NCBI GenBank assembly: GCA_030527715.1
Contig: JAUNAF010000007.1
Location: 1 to 46,655 of the forward strand
Length of the DNA: 46,655 bases
From: Eubacteriales bacterium
Lineage (GTDB): Bacteria; Bacillota; Clostridia; Lachnospirales; Lachnospiraceae
Direction of reading: 5' to 3'
The translations under genes and the position numbers were made by a program. This document shows, piece after piece, positions 9,602-16,910 of this stretch (position 1 is its first letter; every line of letters starts with the position of its first letter). The notes beneath the pieces were generated by a model, which did no database searches, was not told the origin of the DNA, and was given only the letters and a program-made list of their open reading frames with translations.

Positions 9602-10450
9602 TTGCATAATTTCGGAAATAACGAAAACCGGCTGCGCGGCACCTATGAGTTTCCGTTTGAATTTCATCACATCGATGCGGCCCATCCCCGCTACTTTATG
9701 TCCTATCACTGGCATGTGGAGTACGAGATCATCCGGATCCTGGAAGGCAGTCTCACTGTGACATTAGACGAAAAACAGTTCACCGCTTCCGCCGGAGATA
9801 TCATTTTTATCCATAGCGGCATCCTGCATTCCGGGATTCCCGAGGACTGTGTCTACGAATGCATCGTTTTTGATATCCATGCGTTTGTCAAAAACAATCC
9901 GGTCTGCTCCGATTACATGCAGAAAATCATCCGCCAGGAAGTGATGATCTATCACCATTTTACAGACAGATATCCTGAAATCCTCGCCTGTACTGCACCG
10001 CTTTTCGATGCGATCCGAGGACAGTATCCGGGTTATGAGCTGACCGTATTTGGATTATTTTATCACTTTTTCGGACTGATTTTTGAAAAGAGATATTTTC
10101 TGGAGAGTCTGTCACAGACGCGCAGAGACTACCGGCGCATCCTGCAGCTCAAGAAAGTACTGGAATTTATGGAAGAAAATTACAGAAATCAGATCACTCT
10201 GCAGCAGCTCTCGGACACTGTTTCGATGTCCCCGAAATATTTCTGCCGCTTTTTCAATGAAATGACCCATCAGAAGCCGATGGAATATCTCAACCGCCAG
10301 CGCATCGAACAGGCCTGCAGCGAGCTGTCTACCACAGACGATTCCATCACGGAGATCGCCTATCGCAGCGGATTCAATGACCTCAGCTATTTTATTCGGA
10401 TCTTCAAAAAATACAAGGGCGTGACTCCCGGACGCTATCAGCGCGGATAA
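9602..10450 (+). CDS. AraC-family transcriptional regulator, cupin sensor
   Basis: This is the only plus-strand gene. The N-terminal half is an AraC-type cupin sensor (HWHVEYEIIRILEGS, then GDIIFIHSGILHSG); the C-terminal 100 residues carry two helix-turn-helix motifs (ITLQQLSDTVSMSPKYFCRFF and SITEIAYRSGFNDLSYFIRIF) and end in the usual GVTPGRYQ. The start is put at TTG 9602 because AAAAGGAGG sits 7 nt before it; a GTG 17 codons upstream would place that ribosome site inside the gene. It is divergent from fucI and probably activates it on sensing fucose or a derivative. Its last 13 bp overlap the convergent DeoR gene. Confidence 0.9.
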   Translation: MHNFGNNENRLRGTYEFPFEFHHIDAAHPRYFMSYHWHVEYEIIRILEGSLTVTLDEKQFTASAGDIIFIHSGILHSGIPEDCVYECIVFDIHAFVKNNPVCSDYMQKIIRQEVMIYHHFTDRYPEILACTAPLFDAIRGQYPGYELTVFGLFYHFFGLIFEKRYFLESLSQTRRDYRRILQLKKVLEFMEENYRNQITLQQLSDTVSMSPKYFCRFFNEMTHQKPMEYLNRQRIEQACSELSTTDDSITEIAYRSGFNDLSYFIRIFKKYKGVTPGRYQRG

Positions 10451-11202
10451 ATGCAGTTCACACCCGCTTTTTCAAAGCGTGTCAACCACTGCTCCGACGG
10501 CTTTCTATCCGTCACGATCATGCTGACTTCGCGAAGTTCACAGATCTTTGAGAAGGATTCCTGTTCAAATTTTGAATGATCCACCGCAAGGATCACCTCT
10601 TTGGAAGCCCGGATCATCGCGCGCTTGACACAGGAGAACTCATCGGAAGAGTCAAAGCATCCCAGCTCCGGCTGCAGTGCCTTGCAGGAAATCAGCGCCT
10701 TATCTGCACGATAGTCGCGCAGTCCCTCCTCCGCCTTCGGTCCGACCATGGCCAAATAATCCCCTTTCAGGGTTCCGCCGACGGAAATGATATTCCAGGT
10801 ATTTTTATCGGAGAGCTCGATCAGATTCTCGATCGAGTTCGTGATCACTGTGAGCTGTTCCTTCTGCTTCAGCGCCTTGGCGATAAAGACGCTGGTCGTA
10901 CTCGCATCCAGCATAATGCGCTCTCCCTCACTGATCAGACCGGAGACCAGATCCGCTATGATCTGTTTGCCCGCAACATTTCTGTTTTTGCGGACATTAA
11001 ACGGAAGATCTATGCTGGTGCTCTCATTCAGAATCGCACCGCCGTAGCTCTTGATCAGAAGCCCGTCCTGCTCCATTTTATCCAGATCTCTCCGGATCGT
11101 CTCCTCAGAAACAGAAAAAAGACGGCTCAGGTCACTGACGACCACCCTCTTTTCCTGATGAAGTTTTTCAATGATCAGATTTCGACGTTCTACTGCAAGC
11201 AT
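10438..11202 (-). CDS. DeoR-family transcriptional regulator
   Basis: This is a DeoR/GlpR-type regulator of sugar catabolism. Its N-terminal winged helix-turn-helix (VVVSDLSRLFSVSEETIRRDL, residues about 20-40) is followed by the DeoRC sugar-phosphate sensor domain (GERIMLDASTTSVFIA, ITNSIENLIEL, VGGTLKGDYLAMVG). The start MLAVERRNLIIEKL (254 residues) is supported by GAGGT 7 nt upstream; a longer frame lacks a ribosome site. It lies 67 nt downstream of the pduT-like gene in the same direction, so it is probably the last gene of the microcompartment operon and may repress it, sensing a deoxysugar phosphate. Which sites it binds is inference. Confidence 0.88.
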   Translation of the reverse strand: MLAVERRNLIIEKLHQEKRVVVSDLSRLFSVSEETIRRDLDKMEQDGLLIKSYGGAILNESTSIDLPFNVRKNRNVAGKQIIADLVSGLISEGERIMLDASTTSVFIAKALKQKEQLTVITNSIENLIELSDKNTWNIISVGGTLKGDYLAMVGPKAEEGLRDYRADKALISCKALQPELGCFDSSDEFSCVKRAMIRASKEVILAVDHSKFEQESFSKICELREVSMIVTDRKPSEQWLTRFEKAGVNCIYPR

Positions 11203-11269
11203 CTGCGGTACCTCACTTCTGCGATTTTTTCTTTGATCATTCGATTTTATCACTTTTTCAGCTCATCAG

Positions 11270-11818
11270 CTACAGAATTTTTTCACACATTTTTCTGTCA
11301 GGATGTGCGATCACAGAAGAATCCAGATACATTCCTTTCTCAGCAAGGTAGGCTTTTGCCTTTTCCATTGCTGCCTCGACCGCCGATACCTCACCGGTCA
11401 GAAGCATGTAGGATTTTCCGCACATTCCCTTTGCGATACGCAGCTCGATCAGCTCGACAATGGCAGTCTTCGCCGCAATATCTGCCGCTTCGATCACAGA
11501 CGCTGCATCATAAGTCTCAAGGATTCCGAGTGCACTGATATTTTCCACGCTGGTCGTGCCGTAGATCGCAGGAAAAATAGACTCATGCGGATTTCCGAGC
11601 ACAAAGCTGTCGATCAGCTGTGTCTCATATTTCGCACACGCGGTCTCCACTGCAGCCTTCACCGCACTGAGGTCTCCTGTGATCACTGCAATATATTTTC
11701 CCGGGCAGACGGTCTGAGCCTCAATGATTTCCACCTCTGCGGTTTTTACCATAGCATCCGCGGCGGTAATTCCGCTGGCTACGGTCTTGAATTCGATCAT
11801 TCCGATTGCTTTTCCCAT
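11270..11818 (-). CDS. pduT: PduT-like trimeric shell protein with Fe-S pore
   Basis: This is a microcompartment shell protein with two BMC domains in tandem (about 1-90 and 95-182), which forms pseudohexameric trimers. It matches PduT along its length and in 182-residue size. Cys38, in TVCPGKYIAV, occupies the position that in PduT holds a [4Fe-4S] cluster at the trimer centre, an electron conduit through the shell. It lies immediately after the pduS-like gene, whose product would be its redox partner. The start at MGKAIGMIEF is supported by AAGGGCAG and an 18-nt gap. Confidence 0.93.
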   Translation of the reverse strand: MGKAIGMIEFKTVASGITAADAMVKTAEVEIIEAQTVCPGKYIAVITGDLSAVKAAVETACAKYETQLIDSFVLGNPHESIFPAIYGTTSVENISALGILETYDAASVIEAADIAAKTAIVELIELRIAKGMCGKSYMLLTGEVSAVEAAMEKAKAYLAEKGMYLDSSVIAHPDRKMCEKIL

Positions 11819-11835
11819 AACTGTATCTGCCCTTT

Positions 11836-13155
11836 CTATGCAACGATTACAATATATTTCTCTGTCACCGCAGTCACTCTTCCGGAGATGGACGCATGCA
11901 CTGCCGTGCTGAGTCCTTTGGACGGTCTGGCGATCATCTGTCCGGCGCTCACGGTATCAGACACCTTCACGATCGGCTCTGCCGGTGCTCCGATGTGCTG
12001 CGACAGGTTGATGATGACTTTTTTCACAGCCGCAGGCTCCTCTTTCAGAGGTGCCGGCTGATCATATCTGGTCAGTCCGAGGCGGGCTGTCAGACGTTCC
12101 TCAGGAACCCTGCGAAATTCTCTGGCTGCTTTTACCGGTGCTGCCGTCACAACCGGAGGCTTTAATCCTGCACTGCGCAGCCCTGCTTTGAACTCAGCCA
12201 TCTGTGTTCTCGGCGCAAGACTCTGCGGACAGGCATACATTTCACAGACACCGCAGGAACTGCAGAAAAAGGTATTGCTGTACGGTACGATATTTCTGTA
12301 ATCCTGATTGGCTGCCGCACGCATGAAAAGATGCGGCTCGATCGGATGTCCGAGACCGTTTCTCGGACAGAGATCCGTACACATCTGACACTGACAGCAG
12401 ATCGAGGCTGCGCGCTTCAGATCGATCGCCGCTGACCGCTGTTTCTTCAGCACGATCGGATGATCTGCCGGAAGTACCAGGATCGCATTCGTTGTCTTGG
12501 TGACCGGCTGCTCCGGAGTTCCAAGAGATCCCATCATCGGCCCTCCGACCAGATACACCGGATCTTTCACCTTCACTTCACCGGCCATCGAGACGACCTC
12601 TTGAAGAGGCGTACCGATCGGAACACGCACGGTGACAGGATCCGTGACCTCTGCAACAACAGACACCAGCTTATCCGTCACCGGCTTCTGCTGCAGGGCT
12701 CTTGAAATGTTATAGACCGTCTCAACATTAAACACTGCCACACCCTGCTCGATCGGAATTCCTCCCGGGCGGACGACACGCTTTGTCGCCTCGTAGATCA
12801 GTACCACCTCATCACCCATTGGATAGGCTTCCTCCAGCAGATGGATCCTCATTTCCGGATATTCATCGATATAGAGCTTCAGCGCTCGGACAGTATCAAT
12901 GTAAGATTTCTTGACGCCGATGACAGCTTCCTTTGCCCCGACAGTCTCCGCGATCAGATGAAAGGTACGAAGGATCTCTTCTGCATGTTTCTGAAGAAGC
13001 TGCCTATGAAGCTTCAGCAGCGGTTCACATTCTGCACAGTTCATCAGAATGATCTCAGCGTGCTCATCCAGCTTTGCATGCGTCGGAAAGCCCGCACCGC
13101 CGGCGCCGACCACACCGTTCTCCTGTATGATTTTCTTTAATTCATTGATCTCCAT
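11836..13155 (-). CDS. pduS: PduS-like RnfC-family ferredoxin/flavin reductase
   Basis: This is a flavin and iron-sulfur protein related to RnfC and PduS. The 439 residues show the N-terminal nucleotide/FMN motif GVVGAGGAGFPTH, a central SLBB-type region, two four-cysteine cluster motifs (Cys253-256-259-263 and Cys298-301-304-309), and a C-terminal segment with a lipoyl-like fold (AGQMIARPSKGLST). PduS in B12 microcompartments reduces cobalamin; this locus is B12-independent, so here it more probably moves electrons through PduT, for cofactor recycling or to activate the glycyl-radical enzyme (inference). It is followed 17 nt later by pduT. Confidence 0.92.
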   Translation of the reverse strand: MEINELKKIIQENGVVGAGGAGFPTHAKLDEHAEIILMNCAECEPLLKLHRQLLQKHAEEILRTFHLIAETVGAKEAVIGVKKSYIDTVRALKLYIDEYPEMRIHLLEEAYPMGDEVVLIYEATKRVVRPGGIPIEQGVAVFNVETVYNISRALQQKPVTDKLVSVVAEVTDPVTVRVPIGTPLQEVVSMAGEVKVKDPVYLVGGPMMGSLGTPEQPVTKTTNAILVLPADHPIVLKKQRSAAIDLKRAASICCQCQMCTDLCPRNGLGHPIEPHLFMRAAANQDYRNIVPYSNTFFCSSCGVCEMYACPQSLAPRTQMAEFKAGLRSAGLKPPVVTAAPVKAAREFRRVPEERLTARLGLTRYDQPAPLKEEPAAVKKVIINLSQHIGAPAEPIVKVSDTVSAGQMIARPSKGLSTAVHASISGRVTAVTEKYIVIVA

Positions 13156-13159
13156 GCCT

Positions 13160-13432
13160 CTACTCCAATCTCAGACCCGCTCCATCGTCCACGATCCCTA
13201 CGATTGCCGCATCTACCGGCGCTGCCTCTGTATCGCAGCCGATCCTGGCCGCACTGCCCAGTGCAACCAGCACATACTCTCCAATGCCGGCACCGACATT
13301 GTCGATGGCGACGATCTGATGGAAGCTGCCCTTCATCTGCGAAAGCGGTTCTACGATCATAAATTTATTGCCGATCAGTCTTTCATTTTTTCTGGTAGCA
13401 ACCACGCTTCCGACGACCTTGCCTACTATCAT
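13160..13432 (-). CDS. pduN: EutN/CcmL-type pentameric vertex protein
   Basis: This is a BMC-P shell protein that caps the icosahedral vertices. The 90-residue product starts MIVGKVVGSVVATRK and contains VAIDNVGAGIGEYVLV and GSAAR, the family's conserved blocks. It is the only pentamer gene in the locus, so it should form all vertices. It sits 4 nt before pduS and 39 nt after pduL. Confidence 0.95.
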   Translation of the reverse strand: MIVGKVVGSVVATRKNERLIGNKFMIVEPLSQMKGSFHQIVAIDNVGAGIGEYVLVALGSAARIGCDTEAAPVDAAIVGIVDDGAGLRLE

Positions 13433-13471
13433 TCTTCGTCAACCTCCCATCAGCTGCATCACTGAATTTCT

Positions 13472-14116
13472 TTATTTTACGATCCTCACCGTCGAACCCG
13501 GTCCGATCCCGGCGGCGTTTGCCTCATCCGTGTCCAGGTGCATTTCCAGCTGAAAGCTCTCATCCACACGGATGATCACATGCTGAAACACGGTTCCTCT
13601 GTCATTGTCTGCTCTGACCGCTACTTCCTGTCCGTTGGACACGCCTGCTGCCATGGCATCCGCCGGCGACATATGTATGTGCCGCTGTGCCACGATACAG
13701 CCTTCCTCCAGATACAGAACTCCCTTAGGTCCGACCACTGCGATCGGTGCAGAGCCCTTCAGATCTCCGGACTGCCGTATCGGAGCTCTCACCCCGAGTC
13801 TGACTGCATCTGTTGCAGAGATCTCCACCTGAGATGCACTGCGGCACGGTCCAAGGATCCGGACATTCTCAATCGCGCGGAGTTTCAGTCCCACGATCGT
13901 GACCTGCTCATTTGAAGCAAACTGGCCGCCCATCAGCTCCTTTTTTCTGGTCAGCTGATATCCCTTTCCAAAAAGGATCTCCAGATGCTCCTGTGTAAGA
14001 TGTACGTGTCTGGCAGAAACTCCGACCGGGACGAGATATCCGTCTCCGGCCGCAGTCTGTTTCTGCATCGCCTCGATCACCAGTCTGGTGATGAGCTCAA
14101 TGTTCTGATTATCCAT
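13472..14116 (-). CDS. pduL: PduL-type phosphate propanoyltransferase
   Basis: PduL converts propionyl-CoA and phosphate to propionyl-phosphate and CoA, recycling CoA inside the shell. The 214-residue protein has the two domains and zinc ligands of the family: SARHVHLT (about 34-41), QRHIHMSPADAM and LEMHLDTDEAN. The first 18 residues (NIELITRLVIEAMQ) form an amphipathic helix like an encapsulation peptide, followed by a short linker, so the enzyme is probably luminal. It follows the extended shell-protein gene by 35 nt. Confidence 0.94.
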   Translation of the reverse strand: MDNQNIELITRLVIEAMQKQTAAGDGYLVPVGVSARHVHLTQEHLEILFGKGYQLTRKKELMGGQFASNEQVTIVGLKLRAIENVRILGPCRSASQVEISATDAVRLGVRAPIRQSGDLKGSAPIAVVGPKGVLYLEEGCIVAQRHIHMSPADAMAAGVSNGQEVAVRADNDRGTVFQHVIIRVDESFQLEMHLDTDEANAAGIGPGSTVRIVK

Positions 14117-14151
14117 CTGTCACACCCGCTTTCTGCGATGTACAAAGCTGA

Positions 14152-14721
14152 TCACTGTACCTTAGGCAGGATCATCTCCACATCTGTATGCGGTCTCGGG
14201 ATCACATGTGTCGCAACCAGCTCACCCAGTCTGGATGCAGCTGCGCTTCCGCTCTCAACGGATGATTTTACTGCTCCGACATCTCCGCGCACCATCACGG
14301 TCACCAGTCCGGAACCGATCTTCTCCGTGCCAACCAGAGTTACATTTGCAGCCTTGCACATAGCATCTGCTGCCTCGATCGCTGCCACCAGTCCTCTTGT
14401 CTCGATCATTCCCAATGCTTCCTGAGCCATTCTTTTTTCCTCCTTTTTTTCTGTTGTCTTCCCGGTCCTGATTTCTGCCGGTTCTACTGATTCTGCCGGT
14501 TCTGACGTTTTAACCGCTTCTTCGGCCGGATCTTCGGTTATGTTTCCGACTGTCTTTTTTTCTTCGACCGCCGGTATTTTCTCTGTCTTATTCTTCTCGA
14601 CAGCTGTCAGTGCCTTTCGCACCTCACTGTCTGCCATCTCCCACGGACGGAGATTCTCCTCTTTTCCGGAGATGATTCTGGCGGTCACCTTCTTTGCAGG
14701 CACTTCTCTTTCGGATGACAT
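14152..14721 (-). CDS. BMC-H shell protein with 97-residue charged N-terminal extension
   Basis: This microcompartment hexamer protein is extended. The last 92 residues are a canonical PduA/PduJ-like BMC-H domain with the KIGSG pore loop, about 86% identical to the shell protein at 15047-15322. In front lie 97 extra residues: a segment with [13 protein letters not shown] that may be helical, then a low-complexity Glu/Lys/Thr/Pro/Ala stretch. The start at 14721 is well supported: AGGAGG lies upstream and its ATG overlaps the previous gene's TGA. A second strong ribosome site (AAAGGAGG) precedes an internal ATG at 14430 that would give the plain 92-residue shell protein, so two forms may be made. 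I do not recognise the extension. Confidence 0.85.
   Translation of the reverse strand: MSSEREVPAKKVTARIISGKEENLRPWEMADSEVRKALTAVEKNKTEKIPAVEEKKTVGNITEDPAEEAVKTSEPAESVEPAEIRTGKTTEKKEEKRMAQEALGMIETRGLVAAIEAADAMCKAANVTLVGTEKIGSGLVTVMVRGDVGAVKSSVESGSAAASRLGELVATHVIPRPHTDVEMILPKVQ
14428..14445 (-). promoter_or_regulatory. Internal ribosome binding site and start in the extended BMC-H gene
   Basis: On the minus strand AAAGGAGG is followed 7 nt later by an in-frame ATG (14428-14430), exactly where PduA-like proteins begin (MAQEALGM). This is one of the best ribosome sites in the operon, yet it lies inside the longer gene. It suggests dual initiation, giving an extended and a plain hexamer subunit. 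Confidence 0.65.
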
Positions 14722-15023
14722 CACGACTCCTCCTGCTTTTTCCTCCATCTGCTGGCACTCAGTTCCACCATGCGGACAGTCTCCTCATGCGGTCTTGCAA
14801 TGATTGCCGTCGCCGCCGGCTTCTTGATGGCCCGCGTCTTCGCAGCTTCCACCGCCTGCTCAACGGATGCAATATCTCCCTGTATGATCATGGTAACCAG
14901 ACGGCCGCCCAGTTTTCTCTCCCAGGAGGCCAGCTCCACATCCGCCGTCTTCAGCATGATGTCCAGAGCATCCATCGCCGCTACCACACCGGTGATCTCG
15001 ACAAAGCCATATGATTTCCCCAT
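14721..15023 (-). CDS. BMC-H shell protein, arginine pore variant
   Basis: This 100-residue hexameric shell protein starts [12 protein letters not shown]. The BMC fold is clear ([39 protein letters not shown]), but the pore loop reads KLGGRL in place of the usual KIGSGL, putting an arginine near the pore. A short basic tail ([11 protein letters not shown]) follows the domain. GGAGAA supports the start. Its stop codon overlaps the start of the next shell gene (TGATG), a sign of coupled translation. It is a PduK/CcmK-like paralogue; the exact counterpart is unsure. Confidence 0.9.
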   Translation of the reverse strand: MGKSYGFVEITGVVAAMDALDIMLKTADVELASWERKLGGRLVTMIIQGDIASVEQAVEAAKTRAIKKPAATAIIARPHEETVRMVELSASRWRKKQEES

Positions 15024-15046
15024 GGTTTTCTCCTTAACAGTCTGCT

Positions 15047-15322
15047 TTAGATCTTCGGAAGGATCTTCTCCACATCTTCATGCGGTCTCGGGATCACATG
15101 TGCTGCCACCAGCTCGCCAAGTCTTGTAGCTGCCGCACTTCCGCTCTCAACTGCTGCCTTTACTGCTCCGACGTCTCCGCGCACCATCACGGTCACCAGT
15201 CCGGAACCGATCTTCTCTGTGCCGACCAGAGTTACCTCTGCAGATTTGGTCATTGCATCTGCTGCCTCGATCGCAACGGTAAGTCCTCTTGTCTCAATCA
15301 TACCCAGAGCTTCTTTTGCCAT
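15047..15322 (-). CDS. pduA: PduA/PduJ-like hexameric shell protein
   Basis: This canonical 91-residue BMC-H protein probably forms the bulk of the shell facets. [13 protein letters not shown], the pore motif KIGSG and [16 protein letters not shown] are diagnostic. The start is put at 15322 because GGAGG lies 8 nt upstream; a reading 10 codons longer would absorb that site. About 86% of residues are identical to the BMC domain at 14152-14430, showing a recent duplication. KIGSG pores in PduA conduct polar substrates such as 1,2-propanediol. Confidence 0.95.
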   Translation of the reverse strand: MAKEALGMIETRGLTVAIEAADAMTKSAEVTLVGTEKIGSGLVTVMVRGDVGAVKAAVESGSAAATRLGELVAAHVIPRPHEDVEKILPKI

Positions 15323-15357
15323 TTTTTCATCCTCCACTTTCTGATATTTCAATGATT

Positions 15358-15672
15358 TTAGTTTTTATCCAATGCACTGATCTTCAGCATCTTCTGACAG
15401 TCCTCTGTAGGATTTGCTATGACATGATGCTGTACTACGCCTGTGGCAGCCTCCGCCGCTCTCATGCCGGCTTCTACTGCTGCTGTCACATCCTCCACAC
15501 TGCCGCGGTACTTGATCGTCACGAGCAGCGGGACCGGAAGGGAATCGGCATTGGCAGGTTTATTTTTGTCAAAGACCTCCAGGCGCACATTCGCCGCCTT
15601 GCATCCGGCATCTGCGGCCAGAAACGCTGTGCTCAGTCCAAAAACTTCTAAGATTCCTACTGCTTCTGCCAT
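15358..15672 (-). CDS. BMC-H shell protein with enlarged pore-side loop
   Basis: This 104-residue BMC-domain protein ([29 protein letters not shown]) ends with a typical [15 protein letters not shown]. Between the second and third strands the usual KIGSG loop is replaced by a longer segment with [11 protein letters not shown], so the hexamer pore should differ in size and charge. The start is preceded by AGGAGAAG. It is the first shell gene after the alcohol dehydrogenase. Related loop-extended BMC-H proteins are known from glycyl-radical microcompartments, but I cannot assign a specific name. Confidence 0.88.
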   Translation of the reverse strand: MAEAVGILEVFGLSTAFLAADAGCKAANVRLEVFDKNKPANADSLPVPLLVTIKYRGSVEDVTAAVEAGMRAAEAATGVVQHHVIANPTEDCQKMLKISALDKN

Positions 15673-15692
15673 CTTCTTCTCCTGTCAGTGTT

Positions 15693-16901
15693 CTAATTGT
15701 TTACGATTGCGATCTTTAATCCGGTCATTTCCAGATTCTTCCGGTGACCTTCATTGATCTGATCCAGCGGATAGCGGTCAGTGATCAGTTCCTTCATCGG
15801 CAGACCGATCGCATTTGCTCTCTTCAGAAAATCAAAGGTCGTCGCATAATCTCTGAGGGTGTATACCCAGGAACCGACCAGTGTGATCTCCTTGGAACAG
15901 AGATCGAAGTGCGGATTGATCGTTGCATCTCCACCATTGATAAAAAATCCAAGCTCACAGAGTCCGCCGCCGTTGCGGATAAATTTATAGATATTGGAAT
16001 GTGCCTTCGGGTTGCCGGTACACTGGAAGGCAAAGTCTGCGAAATGACCGTCAAACTGTGCTTTCACTGCTCCCGCAAGCTCCTCGATGCCTTTGTGCTC
16101 CATAAAGTTTACGCTCTTTGCAGCACCCATCTTTTTGGCAAATTCCAGTCGTTTTGCGTTTCCGTCCACTGCCACGATATTTTCCACTCCCATCGTGCGC
16201 AGCACTGCGATACAGATCAGTCCGATCGGTCCGCATCCCTGCACAACGACACGGCTGTTGAAGCGCAGGATACCGGTGGTCTTTGCTCTCTCCACCGCAT
16301 GTACCAGAACGGCACACGGCTCGATCAGGATCCTGGAATCCAGATCCAGATCGCTGACATTAAATACTGTGGATCCCTCGCGGATAAAGATATAATCCGA
16401 AAACCATCCATTCAGGTGGATATCATCATCCGGAAGCAGTCCGTAGACATCTGCACCGCCCACATTCTGCTTATTCAGATCATACATGGTGATCTCCGGA
16501 TCATCCTTGAAGATCATGCAGGTGACTACCTTGTCTCCGATGTGGAGATCTTTTCCCGCAGAATCTTTCTTCACATTTTTACCCATTGCGACGATCTCGC
16601 CGGTGCCCTCATGTCCGAGTGCCACAGGGATCAGTCCGAACGGGTCTCTCTTAAATTCATGGGCATCGGTTCCGCAGATTCCGCAGCCCTCTACCTTTAC
16701 CAGAATATCCCCGTCCCCGAGAGGCGGAATCGGGAATTCCTTAATATCATAATGTTCCAATGCAGTCAGCATTGCCACGCGGGCAGTCTTCGGAATGCCG
16801 CCGGAGGGCTTTGCAGCTGCGGAGGCATTTGCGGTCTGTCCTGCCATGCTGGCCAGCACCTGTTTTACGATTGCCTCAATATCTGCCTGATTTGCTTTCA
16901 T
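15693..16901 (-). CDS. Zinc-type alcohol dehydrogenase, microcompartment-targeted
   Basis: This 402-residue medium-chain dehydrogenase probably reduces propanal to 1-propanol and regenerates NAD+ inside the compartment; lactaldehyde reduction is also possible. Catalytic-zinc ligands are visible in CGICGTD (Cys76) and GHEGTG (His97, Glu98); the Rossmann motif is GCGPIGL. The structural-zinc cysteine quartet usual after this region is absent. The first 20 residues (DIEAIVKQVLASMAG) form an amphipathic helix followed by an Ala-rich linker, a likely encapsulation peptide. GGAGGAGAG precedes the ATG, and the gene follows the aldehyde dehydrogenase by 9 nt. Confidence 0.92.
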   Translation of the reverse strand: MKANQADIEAIVKQVLASMAGQTANASAAAKPSGGIPKTARVAMLTALEHYDIKEFPIPPLGDGDILVKVEGCGICGTDAHEFKRDPFGLIPVALGHEGTGEIVAMGKNVKKDSAGKDLHIGDKVVTCMIFKDDPEITMYDLNKQNVGGADVYGLLPDDDIHLNGWFSDYIFIREGSTVFNVSDLDLDSRILIEPCAVLVHAVERAKTTGILRFNSRVVVQGCGPIGLICIAVLRTMGVENIVAVDGNAKRLEFAKKMGAAKSVNFMEHKGIEELAGAVKAQFDGHFADFAFQCTGNPKAHSNIYKFIRNGGGLCELGFFINGGDATINPHFDLCSKEITLVGSWVYTLRDYATTFDFLKRANAIGLPMKELITDRYPLDQINEGHRKNLEMTGLKIAIVNN

Positions 16902-16910
16902 ACTCTCCTC

